Assembly: GCA_964572685.1 (NCBI GenBank)
Contig: CAZNFJ010000009.1
Location: forward strand, 1-50,107
Reading direction: 5' to 3'
From: UBA2653 sp964572685
GTDB taxonomy: Bacteria; Pseudomonadota; Gammaproteobacteria; Legionellales; Legionellaceae
DNA length: 50,107 bases
In this document: positions 41,916 through 50,107 of the stretch, in pieces
How the letters are laid out: each line of letters opens with the position of its first letter
Position numbering within the stretch: the first letter of the stretch is position 1
Translations under genes and position numbers: made by a program
Notes under the pieces: generated by a model
Database searches by the model: none
What the model saw: only the letters and a program-made list of their open reading frames with translations
Told to the model about the DNA's origin: nothing

Positions 41916-43214
41916 TTGGCTATTCAACGAATCATACGATCATCCAGACTGGGTTGGTTTATTTGTGCACTCGGTGCATTATTTTATGCTTATGAATATT
42001 TATTACGAATTGCACCGAGCGCGATGGAAGATGCATTGCGATTGCATTTTAATTTGACAGCCACTGGTTTTGGTTTTTTATCCGCAGTTTACTATTATGC
42101 CTATGTACCTATGCAGTTACCAGTAGGTATATTAATGGATAGATATGGTCCTAAACGACTATTAACCTTTTCATGTATGCTTTGTGTGATTGGTACATTT
42201 ATGTTTACCGATACTAATTCTAGTGGCGTTTCAGCAATTGGCCGTCTTATGGTAGGTATGGGGTCTGCTTTTGCATTTGTCGGTGTTTTGAAGTTAGCGA
42301 CTATGTGGTTGCCGGAAAATAAACTGGCAATGGTTGCGGGAATGACATCAGCATTGGGAACCATTGGTGCCATGGTTGGTGATAATTTGATTACCGCTTG
42401 TGTTGGACACGTGGGTTGGCAACCTTCCATGAATTGGGCTGCGATATTTGGAATCGTTTTATCGATTGTTTTGTGGTATGGGATCATCGATCACCCAAAA
42501 CATGTTTTCACTGGCCCAGAATCTGAAAACATCAAAAAGAAATTACAAGATCTTAGTATTATCATTCGTAACAAGCAGATTTGGATTAATGGTTTCTACG
42601 GTTGTATGGTTTACTTACCCACTACTGTTTTTGCTGAATTATGGGGCATTCCATATTTGCGTCATGCCCATCATTTGAGTGAAGCTCAGGCGGCATTTGC
42701 GAATTCATTATTGTTTTTTGGATTTATGATTGGTGCACCATCCATGGGCGCTATCTCAGATAAAATTTGTCGACGTAAGCCCACCATGATTGTAGGTTCA
42801 ATTGGTGCGGTGGTGATGATGTCAGTTATTTTATATGTTCCTAACATGTCGCCCAAGCTCTTGAATCTCAGTATTTTTGTTTTAGGATTATTTTATAGTG
42901 CGCAAACCATCGTGTTTGTAGTGGGGCGTGAATTAAGTCCAGCACCGGCAGCAGGTACTGCTATTGCATTGACCAACATGATCGTGATGATTGGTGCGAT
43001 GGTTCTTCAACCCTTAGTGGGGCGTTTGTTAGATATGAGTTTGAAATACCACCACTCTTTGGATGTTCCTGCGGGGGTTGCATTGAATAAGGTACATTGG
43101 TTGTATTCTGCAGCGGATTATCGATTGGCAATGACTATCATTCCTATTGGCATATTCTGCGCGTTAATTTCAACCTTCTTTATTAGAGAGACCTATGCTA
43201 AAGCGCAATACTAA
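41916..43214 (+). CDS. MFS transporter, first of a second tandem pair
   Basis: 432 residues from a TTG at 41916, chosen because AAGGGG lies 6 bases upstream; a TTG at 41901 is also in frame. Twelve predicted segments. First helix FYAYEYLLRIAPSAMEDAL, motif A as GILMDRYGPKRLLTF, second-half variant GAISDKICRRKPTM. The text YEYLLRIAPS recurs in its neighbour and in Legionella/Coxiella MFS families. The substrate is unknown. It overlaps the next gene by 20 bases. Confidence 0.85.
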   Translation: MAIQRIIRSSRLGWFICALGALFYAYEYLLRIAPSAMEDALRLHFNLTATGFGFLSAVYYYAYVPMQLPVGILMDRYGPKRLLTFSCMLCVIGTFMFTDTNSSGVSAIGRLMVGMGSAFAFVGVLKLATMWLPENKLAMVAGMTSALGTIGAMVGDNLITACVGHVGWQPSMNWAAIFGIVLSIVLWYGIIDHPKHVFTGPESENIKKKLQDLSIIIRNKQIWINGFYGCMVYLPTTVFAELWGIPYLRHAHHLSEAQAAFANSLLFFGFMIGAPSMGAISDKICRRKPTMIVGSIGAVVMMSVILYVPNMSPKLLNLSIFVLGLFYSAQTIVFVVGRELSPAPAAGTAIALTNMIVMIGAMVLQPLVGRLLDMSLKYHHSLDVPAGVALNKVHWLYSAADYRLAMTIIPIGIFCALISTFFIRETYAKAQY

Positions 43215-44469
43215 AGAAGCTTCTACGCATCTATGGTACGGATTATTAATCTGTACTGTTGCCGCTTTTTTTTACTGCTATGAATTTGTTTTGCGTATTG
43301 TTCCCGGTATTCTTCAGGGTGAATTAAGTATTCGCTTTGGCCATATCAGTGCTGCACTTTTTGGACAGGTTGCGGCTCTCTATTATTTTGCTTACTCACC
43401 CATGCAACTGCCTGTAGGAATGTTAATGGACCGCTTTGGTCCACGACGACTCTTAACTATTGCATGCGCGTGTTGCTGTTTAGGTTCTTATTTATTCTCC
43501 TTTAATTCCTCCTTGGGGCTGATTGGATTGGGACGATTTTTTGTTGGTTTTGGTTCCTCTTTCGCATTTGTAGGTGTTTTAACACTTTGTACCATGTGGT
43601 TACCTAAAGAATTATTTTCATTATTCGCAGGCCTGATGACAACGATGGGTATGCTAGGCAATGTTTATGCTGAGATGAAAATTACCCATATGACAGCACA
43701 AGTAGGAATTGATGCTGTACTGTGGGGCTCTGTGATTATGGGTTGTGTGTTAACCCTGGTGATATTTTTAGTGGTGAGAAATAATCATACCTACATGCAA
43801 AAACATCACATTTCTTTAAAATCCTTTTTTAAAGAAGTGATCCTTGTTTTATCCTCTATTAATGTTTGGCTGGTTGGTTTAATAGGTGCTTGTTTATATA
43901 CCTCTTTATCTGTATTTGGTGAGCTTTGGGGACAAACCTATCTGGAACAGGCTCACCATTTAAGCAAATTACAATCAGCGCATAGCATGTCTATGCTATT
44001 TATTGGTTGGGCGATTGGTGCACCTTTGACAGGATATATTTCCGATAAACTTTCAAACCGAATTTTACCCTTGATGATTGGGGCTGTTGGTGGGTTAGTA
44101 AGTATTTATCTTGTGATGTTTATGCAAAATCTTCCATATTGGGCCTTAAACACATTGATATTGGCTTATGGAATATTTTGTTCCACCGAAATTATTGTAT
44201 TTGTGATGGCTAAAGAAGTGAGTGGGTCTAATATTACGGGCACTGTGTTTGCTGTGACCAATATGATTGTTACCCTCTTTGGGGCTCTTTTGCAGCCTAT
44301 GGTGGGTTGGATTTTAGATATTGCCGGACATCCTATTTTAAATAATGGACATTATTTTTACCAAGTAGCAGATTATCAAAAGGCCTTGGCTGTACTTCCC
44401 TTATCATTGGTATTTGTAATGTTTCTTTGTTTTATATTAAAACAATCTAAACGTCGCGCTATTGTATAA
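43195..44469 (+). CDS. MFS transporter, second of a second tandem pair
   Basis: 424 residues, twelve predicted segments. Starts inside the end of the previous gene in another frame, a sign of coupled translation. First helix FYCYEFVLRIVPGILQGEL, motif A as GMLMDRFGPRRLLTI, second-half variant GYISDKLSNRILP. The two MFS genes are close paralogues of each other and more distantly of the 31.8-34.4 kb pair. Substrate unknown. Confidence 0.85.
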   Translation: MLKRNTKEASTHLWYGLLICTVAAFFYCYEFVLRIVPGILQGELSIRFGHISAALFGQVAALYYFAYSPMQLPVGMLMDRFGPRRLLTIACACCCLGSYLFSFNSSLGLIGLGRFFVGFGSSFAFVGVLTLCTMWLPKELFSLFAGLMTTMGMLGNVYAEMKITHMTAQVGIDAVLWGSVIMGCVLTLVIFLVVRNNHTYMQKHHISLKSFFKEVILVLSSINVWLVGLIGACLYTSLSVFGELWGQTYLEQAHHLSKLQSAHSMSMLFIGWAIGAPLTGYISDKLSNRILPLMIGAVGGLVSIYLVMFMQNLPYWALNTLILAYGIFCSTEIIVFVMAKEVSGSNITGTVFAVTNMIVTLFGALLQPMVGWILDIAGHPILNNGHYFYQVADYQKALAVLPLSLVFVMFLCFILKQSKRRAIV

Positions 44470-44519
44470 AAAATCTTTTTTTGTTAAAATATTATACAAA
44501 TATCGTACGGTTGAATAAG

Positions 44520-46091
44520 ATGCAATTTTTCAGCGAACAGGTACCTTCTTCAAAACAATCGACTTCTTGTAATTTATCATTAAAAGTCATTGATAATTTA
44601 AGTGAAGGTCATTGTGGGTATATCTCATTCATTATTGGTGCTTTACATTTGGTTAAAACCAAACAAGTCACTGGTTTTATTGAAAGATGGAAAGAACTCG
44701 ACCCTCAGATTAGTCAATTATTAGATATGGCTTTGCAACTAGAATTAGATGTTTTGTCATATGAACGAAAGCTTATCATTCCACTGAATTTTTCTCTTCG
44801 AAAAATACTGAAAAATGCATATTTACAAAGTCTTCCAGAAATTCATGAAACTAGAAATGTTAGGTATTATCATATCCATAGTCACAAGCGGATGGCTTTT
44901 AACGAATTTTCACATTTATGTGAATGGGCTATTCATCAGAAATTTAAAAACAATGATTTCTCTGGACAGTTTATGGTCATGCACTTCAACATCCTATGGT
45001 ATTTTCAACCTTTAAGAAAAATTGCTATCGATATTGCTGAGTGTGCCTTTCTCAATAATATTCCAATTGAAAATGAAAAGACCTTATCGATTTATTTGCA
45101 TGCAGCCCTGGTGCAGCACCGAGAGGCTATTCAAAATTGCTATGTCATATGGTCCAAGTCAACAGCATGGATGACGGATTCCCAGGCTTTACAATTGTCC
45201 GAAATATTTGATATCCCCGTTGTGATGGATCCTAGCAAATGTAGCCGTCCTAATAAACCATTTATTCATCTTCAAAATCACGGGAATACACACTGGACTA
45301 CTTTGCTTTATGAGCGCCAATATCCCTATCCTTTTTTGGCTATTTCAGATGAGGCTCAATTTCGAGCATTGTTAAATGAATATTTTAATGCACAGATGAA
45401 AGAATCGTTTGAGAATATAGAAAATAGAAATGTCTTAATTGCAGATCTTAATCATAATTTTGCAAATATTGCTTGCGTGTTTGAGAGTTATCATCAAAAA
45501 TTCCTGAACCTCAAAGAAAATATTGGAGATCCTAATTATTTTTCTGAATTGCTTAAAGAAGATCCTTTTTTTATGTTGTTCCAAAATTGTATCGAAGCCA
45601 AATTAGCCATTCCTTATGTATCCAATGAATATGAAATAGAATGTTTGAAATTGCTGATGCATGTTGATGGAGTGAATAAGGGCTTCTATCAAAACCGTTT
45701 AGATGAATGTATGACTATTCGCTATACCATGGGAAAGAATGAACAGTTACTTTTTAATAAATATTGTAATCTGATGAACAGTATGATTGCTCATGAAGAG
45801 AGTATGGTTGATAAGGATAGGACTGATTTTGATAACGATGATGTTAAGTCCGTTGATGATTTTTTAGCAAATGGAAGCAATGCTTACATGTTTCAAGGTT
45901 TTTCGATAGGTTTTGCATTATCTTCTTTTGCCGCAATTTGTTTAATTTTAACCTCTAGTCAATTATGGGGACCTGCTTTGATTTGTATACTTATGGCTTC
46001 AATTACAGGAACTCTTTTAGGAGCTCTAATAGATTTGATGCAGTCCTCATCAGAGGTTTATCATGCCTCATCCCGAGCACTTATTAAATAA
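44520..46091 (+). CDS. Candidate OTU-like cysteine peptidase with C-terminal membrane hairpin
   Basis: 523 residues from the ATG at 44520 (a TTG at 44481 is in frame but lacks support). Cys32 lies in SEGHCGYISFIIGAL, a pattern like Legionellales cysteine-peptidase proteins (GxCGFxxF). His258 lies in HLQNHGNTHWTTLLYE, and the preceding ALQLSEIFDIPVVMD resembles the OTU segment before the active His. Between them is a long helical domain. Residues about 470-515 form a two-helix membrane hairpin. The Asp at -3 from the nucleophile of classic OTUs is absent. No signal peptide. A Dot/Icm-type effector acting on ubiquitin is possible; peptidase activity is unproven. Confidence 0.6.
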   Translation: MQFFSEQVPSSKQSTSCNLSLKVIDNLSEGHCGYISFIIGALHLVKTKQVTGFIERWKELDPQISQLLDMALQLELDVLSYERKLIIPLNFSLRKILKNAYLQSLPEIHETRNVRYYHIHSHKRMAFNEFSHLCEWAIHQKFKNNDFSGQFMVMHFNILWYFQPLRKIAIDIAECAFLNNIPIENEKTLSIYLHAALVQHREAIQNCYVIWSKSTAWMTDSQALQLSEIFDIPVVMDPSKCSRPNKPFIHLQNHGNTHWTTLLYERQYPYPFLAISDEAQFRALLNEYFNAQMKESFENIENRNVLIADLNHNFANIACVFESYHQKFLNLKENIGDPNYFSELLKEDPFFMLFQNCIEAKLAIPYVSNEYEIECLKLLMHVDGVNKGFYQNRLDECMTIRYTMGKNEQLLFNKYCNLMNSMIAHEESMVDKDRTDFDNDDVKSVDDFLANGSNAYMFQGFSIGFALSSFAAICLILTSSQLWGPALICILMASITGTLLGALIDLMQSSSEVYHASSRALIK

Positions 46092-47434
46092 TAAATGATG
46101 AAACATAAAAGTATGATAGAGATAAAGCCTAGTATCAAAAAATTATATTGAAAAGTTTTTAAATTAAATCCTTCAGGCCCACTAAATATTTTTAATAATA
46201 TCGAACATATCGCAACGCCCAAACTAATACCTAATTGCTGTTGTATGCTAATGACACTCGTCGCGTATGATAAAAGCTTACTTGGAATCCTTTGGTAGGC
46301 AATGGCATTGAGTGAAGCATATTGTAAAGATTGAAACGCACCAAAAGCCATGAAAATCAAGAAATGTTGCTCGTTAAATTTTAAAAAATTAAGTTGACTT
46401 AAAATGAGAAAAAACACACACATAGCCAATGTATTAATAATGAGAATTTGATTGAGAGAAAAGTGCTTACTGATATACGGTGTTGCGAGTTTTGCTAATA
46501 TCAGCCCTAAAGCGATGGGGAGCATGAGGATGCCGGAAAGCCAGGGTTCCTTTTGAAGCAACATTTGCATCATGAGAGGTATTAAAAACGGGATCCCACC
46601 CAAACATAAGCGGCTAAATATTCCGCCGTAAAATCCAATTTTGAAGGTTGCGTAAGTGAATATTTCTAGGTTGATAAAACTCTCTTTGAATTTTTTGCAG
46701 TGATTGTAGTATAACCAGGCCAATATCAATGAACTAAAAAGAATTAAGCTATTTATTATAAGATTTGATTTCGGTTCGCTAAATGCAGTGATTGAAATCA
46801 GAAATAAAACAATGCCTGCAGATAGCATGGCAAATCCAGTAAAATCAAATGATGGGATGGTTCGTGAGACATCATTTTTATATTCTGGAATCTTAAATAA
46901 CAAATACATGTTTAAAAGTCCCAGAGGAATATTTATCCAAAATATCCACTCCCATGAATAAAATTGAACGATAATCCCTCCAATAAAAGGACCCAACATT
47001 GTGCCTAGTGTTGTGTATAAAATGACAAGATTCATTTTATGGAAATATTCCTCTCGGGAATACGTCATGAGAATTAATAAACGTGCTAATGGTAAAGATG
47101 CGGCAGCTCCCATCCCCTGAAGAAATCGAAAAAAATTTAAAACTGATAAGTTTGGTGATAATCCACATCCAATCGAGGCTAATATAAAAATGAGAATTGC
47201 TGTAAATAATGTTTTTTTTAATCCAAATTTTTCTTTTAACCAGCCTGAGATGGGTAAAAAAATTGACAGACTTGCCATATAGAAAATGAGTGTATTTTTA
47301 ATTTCCAGAATGGGTTGTTGAAAAATAACCGATAAAGTGGGTAAAGCTGAATTGAGGATGGTAGCATCCATCATGTCCATGAGTATGGTTAAACTTGCGA
47401 TGTAAATGATCACGTGTTTTTTTTTAGACATCAT
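46061..47434 (-). CDS. MFS drug transporter, DHA2 (EmrB-like) family
   Basis: 457 residues with about fourteen membrane segments, the DHA2 number. Start IYIASLTILMDMMDATILNS has motif D1; motif A as GWLKEKFGLKKTLFTA; motif C region LYTTLGTMLGPFIGGIIV. These exporters remove toxic compounds, bile acids or dyes. It overlaps the convergent peptidase-like gene by 31 bases at the 3' ends, an unusual arrangement. No clear Shine-Dalgarno is seen before the ATG; a second ATG follows immediately. No MFP partner (EmrA) is nearby. Confidence 0.85.
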   Translation of the reverse strand: MMSKKKHVIIYIASLTILMDMMDATILNSALPTLSVIFQQPILEIKNTLIFYMASLSIFLPISGWLKEKFGLKKTLFTAILIFILASIGCGLSPNLSVLNFFRFLQGMGAAASLPLARLLILMTYSREEYFHKMNLVILYTTLGTMLGPFIGGIIVQFYSWEWIFWINIPLGLLNMYLLFKIPEYKNDVSRTIPSFDFTGFAMLSAGIVLFLISITAFSEPKSNLIINSLILFSSLILAWLYYNHCKKFKESFINLEIFTYATFKIGFYGGIFSRLCLGGIPFLIPLMMQMLLQKEPWLSGILMLPIALGLILAKLATPYISKHFSLNQILIINTLAMCVFFLILSQLNFLKFNEQHFLIFMAFGAFQSLQYASLNAIAYQRIPSKLLSYATSVISIQQQLGISLGVAICSILLKIFSGPEGFNLKTFQYNFLILGFISIILLCFIIYYLISARDEA

Positions 47435-47500
47435 TTTTGCAGTATAAAAGAGATAATCTATAACTTAATTGAATTTAGTGTCTTTATGCAAGTTTAAATG

Positions 47501-48325
47501 TTATTGCGCTTTAAAATAGGCAAGAATTTCGGTAACCGATTGTCTTTTGGTGCCAATACAGGAAATGGAGCGAGTCACTTTGTAACTGATGATATGATTG
47601 GCTTTTTCGTAATGTAGCCGGGTAAATGGGGTATCATGATTTGAAATAAGCACATGACAGCCCTTTATACTGGCTTCAATAGCTAGTTCGGCAAGTCTAA
47701 TTTGTTCGATATCTTTAAAACCATGATGGTTATAAGCCGTAAAATATGCCGTTTTACTTAAAGGATAATAAGGGGGGTCACAATAGATGACATCGCCAGG
47801 CCTAGCCTGCATAAAGGTTTCTTGAAAATCTTGATAGATGAATTGCGCTTGAGTTGTTTTTTCAAAAAAAGCATGCATTTCTTTTTTAGGAAAATAGGGT
47901 TTATTATAAGTGCCAAATGGAACATTGTATTGGCCTTTCTGATTATAGCGACAAAGTCCATTAAAGCCATGCCGATTGAGATAAATAAATAAAGCGGATT
48001 TTAATCGTGAATTCTTACAATGATTAAATCGTTCTCGAAGTTGATAATATCGTTCTTTATCATTATTCCTTGGATTAAACCATTGCTGGCAGTATTCGAT
48101 AAATGTTTCACCCTCTTGTTGTAGATGTTTATATAAATTGACTAAATGTAAATTTTTTTCAGCCAATAAGTATTCATCGTAAGGAGTATTTAAAAATACT
48201 GCACCTGAGCCTGTAAAGGGCTCAATTAATCGCTTGGCGTTGGGAAGGTTTTCAATAATCTGTTGAATACATCTAAATTTATTTCCCGGCCATTTTAGAA
48301 AAGGGCGTATGAATGGTTCACGCAT
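47501..48325 (-). CDS. dam: DNA adenine methylase Dam
   Basis: 274 residues, as in E. coli Dam (278), N6-adenine methyltransferase of GATC sites. SAM motif RPFLKWPGNK and IEPFTGSGAVF (residues about 34-44), catalytic DPPY at 183-186, target-domain NRHGFNGLCRYNQKGQYNVP. The usual FLKWAGGK reads FLKWPGNK here, a small change at the SAM site. Its start overlaps the stop of the permease gene by 8 bases. Dam guides mismatch repair and gene regulation. Confidence 0.93.
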   Translation of the reverse strand: MREPFIRPFLKWPGNKFRCIQQIIENLPNAKRLIEPFTGSGAVFLNTPYDEYLLAEKNLHLVNLYKHLQQEGETFIEYCQQWFNPRNNDKERYYQLRERFNHCKNSRLKSALFIYLNRHGFNGLCRYNQKGQYNVPFGTYNKPYFPKKEMHAFFEKTTQAQFIYQDFQETFMQARPGDVIYCDPPYYPLSKTAYFTAYNHHGFKDIEQIRLAELAIEASIKGCHVLISNHDTPFTRLHYEKANHIISYKVTRSISCIGTKRQSVTEILAYFKAQ

Positions 48326-49493
48326 AAGGTATTAACATACAAAAAAAAGAGGATATGATGAGAAAGAATAACATCCATTTTTTCCCCGGTAAAAGTTCAG
48401 AAAATTCTTTGTTTTTCTTTCGGCTTTGCCAACTCATGAGGACGGGAATAAATAATAATAATATGATACAAAAAAAACCGGCATAATTAAGAGCGCTTAG
48501 GTATAAACCTGGATTGATAATAACCATGGCCAAAGGAGGAAAAAATGTCATCATCAGTACGGTTTTTCCTTGCATCCCTGTTTTTTTCATTTTAAAACCA
48601 TCAGCCAAGAAATCATTCAGTCCTAAGGATACACTAATGAAAGCGGTTAACATGCAAATGCAACTAAAAAAATCAAATAGACGAAATATTAAATGACTGT
48701 GCGTAGTTTGTAGCAGAAACTGACTCACACCGCTGGTGGGTTGAGCACTACTAATCAAACTATTCAATTGTTCTTGGCCAGCTGCGCCCATGATGACAAG
48801 ATTCCAAATCAGGTAGCACAATAAAGGCGTCAAAGAACCCCAGAAAATGATTTTTTTCAAGCTGGGTATATCGTTTTGCCAGTAGTCACGTAAGCTGGGA
48901 ACGATTGAAGCAAAACCAAAGGACGTTATTAATATCGACAGATGAGGCATTAAGGCCTTTAGAGAACCGGATTTTAAATAGTTTAAATGAATAAAGGGCA
49001 TAATAATCATAACCAAGATAGCATAAGCACCTAATTTCCCAAACATTAAAAAACGATTAAAGTAATCAACCCAGCGAATCCCATGATAGATGATGAGTGA
49101 AAAACTAAAGGTATAAATGGCAGATACTATGCCCAAGGGTAAATGAATGTGGAACTGTAAAAGGGCATGATTTAAGACATCTGTTCCACCAGATATATAA
49201 GCACCAACCAAACTATAAAGCAGTGCTAAATAAAAAAGCCATACGATCATTTCACCAGGTTTTCCTAGGTAATGACGTGCAAGAGAAATCATATTGCTGC
49301 CAGGTGGCATCGGTTGTAAAACTTCAAGGATTAAAAAGGCACCTGAGGTCATCACAAACCAGCAAAAAATAAATGCAATCACGGCATAAAAAAAGCCACC
49401 AGATGCTGTTGCAACAGGTAATGCAAGCATACCTCCACCGATGGATGTGCCAATAATTAAGAGGATACTACCCAGGAATTTACCGATGATCAT
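48318..49493 (-). CDS. Aromatic amino-acid permease (Mtr/TyrP family)
   Basis: 391 residues with about eleven membrane segments. The family opening ILLIIGTSIGGGMLALPVAT is strong, with GFASIVPSLRDYW in the sixth region and AFISVSLGLNDFLADGFKM near 290. It imports tryptophan or tyrosine; Legionella relatives carry several such permeases because they live on amino acids. It overlaps dam, which follows on the same strand. Start ATG at 49493. Confidence 0.88.
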   Translation of the reverse strand: MIIGKFLGSILLIIGTSIGGGMLALPVATASGGFFYAVIAFIFCWFVMTSGAFLILEVLQPMPPGSNMISLARHYLGKPGEMIVWLFYLALLYSLVGAYISGGTDVLNHALLQFHIHLPLGIVSAIYTFSFSLIIYHGIRWVDYFNRFLMFGKLGAYAILVMIIMPFIHLNYLKSGSLKALMPHLSILITSFGFASIVPSLRDYWQNDIPSLKKIIFWGSLTPLLCYLIWNLVIMGAAGQEQLNSLISSAQPTSGVSQFLLQTTHSHLIFRLFDFFSCICMLTAFISVSLGLNDFLADGFKMKKTGMQGKTVLMMTFFPPLAMVIINPGLYLSALNYAGFFCIILLLFIPVLMSWQSRKKNKEFSELLPGKKWMLFFLIISSFFCMLIPYA

Positions 49494-49631
49494 ATGGCTT
49501 ATATATGAGAAATTTAAGTCAGTTATTCTAGCTAACTAGCGTAGATAACACAACAGTTGTTTGGCTTTTTTCCCTAGACGCTATTTAACGTGAGTTCGAT
49601 ATTCAAAAAAAGTATAACCTATTGAAATAAA

Positions 49632-49698
49632 GGTCCTTTTTGTGATCTAATTTGGCTGAAATTCGCAGTTTTAGTCAAATTATGATTACAAAAGGACC
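49632..49698. repeat. Imperfect inverted repeat before the transposase
   Basis: GGTCCTTTTTGTGATCTAAT (from 49632) is mirrored by a nearly complementary arm ending AAAAGGACC at 49698. The two arms agree over about 24 bases with a few mismatches. It ends 3 bases before the transposase ATG and might be part of the element's left end. Confidence 0.6.
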
Positions 49699-49701
49699 GT
49701 T

Positions 49702-50082
49702 ATGGATAATTTACTGGAGTTATATTGCGTTGTCGATGACTTTTTAAAAGATTTCTTACCCACATTTGAAAAAAAACTACTTGAATCGGAGCAAAAGAAA
49801 TCTAAAAAATCTGGTTCAATGAGTTTAAGTGAAATCATGACAATCATGATTTATTTTCATCAAATGCGCTTTAGAGATTTCAAAAGCTTCTACACTCAAT
49901 ATTTAAAACAGCATCTAAATAAAGAATTCCCCAAACTCCTCAGTTACAATCGATTTGTAGAATTAATGCCATCTATTTTAATCCCGATGTGTGCATTCAT
50001 TCAAGCTCAAAGCAAAACCCAGACAGGGATTTATTTTGTTGATGCAACCACTATTAGACCTCTTTCGAAACTAGCAATTTAG
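49702..50082 (+). pseudogene. IS982-family transposase, broken at right
   Basis: 126 residues matching the N-terminal part of IS982 transposases: LELYCVVDDFLKDFLPTFE, SMSLSEIMTIMIYFHQMRF, RDFKSFYTQYLKQHL, FPKLLSYNRFVELMPSIL and TGIYFVDATTI. The catalytic Asp in FVDATT is the first DDE residue. Then the sequence turns into RPLSKLAI and stops instead of the usual V-CHN-R run; the remaining catalytic residues are missing. The downstream text from about 50057 (AGACCTCTTTCGAAACTAGC) may be the end of another element inserted here. The window ends 25 bases later. Confidence 0.8.
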
Positions 50083-50107
50083 TCAGTTTTTTGTTAAAAA
50101 AGCTTCA

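Noticed and set aside
1..50107. CRISPR array, tRNA or rRNA genes
   Set aside because: No regularly spaced repeats, no cloverleaf-like segments and no rRNA blocks were seen on either strand.

Overview
The window is a low-GC, gene-dense bacterial chromosome segment. The gene set (ClpB, HslVU, Fis, SuhB, TrmJ, BamE/RnfH/RatA, LptM-DapF, TrkA/TrkH, KdsB, type A RNase P RNA) is gammaproteobacterial. The accessory genes point to an intracellular or host-associated member of the order Legionellales (Legionella, Coxiella or Berkiella-like): an ankyrin-type protein, a candidate cysteine-peptidase (OTU-like) protein, a large soluble orphan protein, tandem OprO/P-type porins, Lcl-domain repeats and two tandem pairs of short MFS transporters. 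The order is inferred from recognised families, not from a marker-gene tree.

Layout. 1-0.7 kb: remnant of a secreted Lcl-domain (DUF1566) gene, broken by a frameshift. 0.8-6.5 kb: fdxA-yoaA, an isolated ddl of rickettsial appearance, and the overlapping operon tsaB-Trm112-like-kdsB. 6.5-11.8 kb: clpB behind a clear heat-shock promoter, divergent sppA, an orphan membrane protein and suhB. 11.9-15.8 kb: an ankyrin-like gene and two translationally coupled porins. 16-19.9 kb: trmJ-iscS-iscA (a shortened isc operon), fis, rnpB and coaX. 20-23.9 kb, minus strand: lptM-dapF-trkA-trkH. 23.9-26.2 kb: esterase-ratA-rnfH, with a degraded group II intron 3' end wedged between rnfH and the convergent bamE. 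26.2-30.3 kb, minus strand: malic enzyme, FMN-binding glutamate-synthase-like protein, N-formylglutamate amidohydrolase-like protein. 30.4-35.6 kb: an orphan gene, two MFS transporters and deoB. 35.6-40.2 kb: a 560-base gene-free stretch, then hslVU behind a second heat-shock promoter, wrbA and two different exonuclease III genes. 40.3-44.5 kb: rpmE, a second malic enzyme and another tandem MFS pair. 44.5-50.1 kb: the candidate cysteine peptidase, a convergent overlapping DHA2-type MFS, dam, an aromatic amino-acid permease, and an IS982-like transposase broken at the right edge.

Functional themes are protein quality control (ClpB, HslVU, SppA), Fe-S supply (FdxA, IscS, IscA), carbon entry through malate and amino acids (two malic enzymes, permease, MFS families), envelope building (Ddl, KdsB, BamE, LptM, porins) and likely host interaction (ankyrin, OTU-like and orphan proteins). 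No tRNA, rRNA or CRISPR array was seen. The most noteworthy items are the candidate cysteine-peptidase protein, the rickettsia-like Ddl next to a perfect 33-base palindrome, the matched pair of heat-shock promoters, the short lptM gene, the reduced isc operon and the intron remnant.
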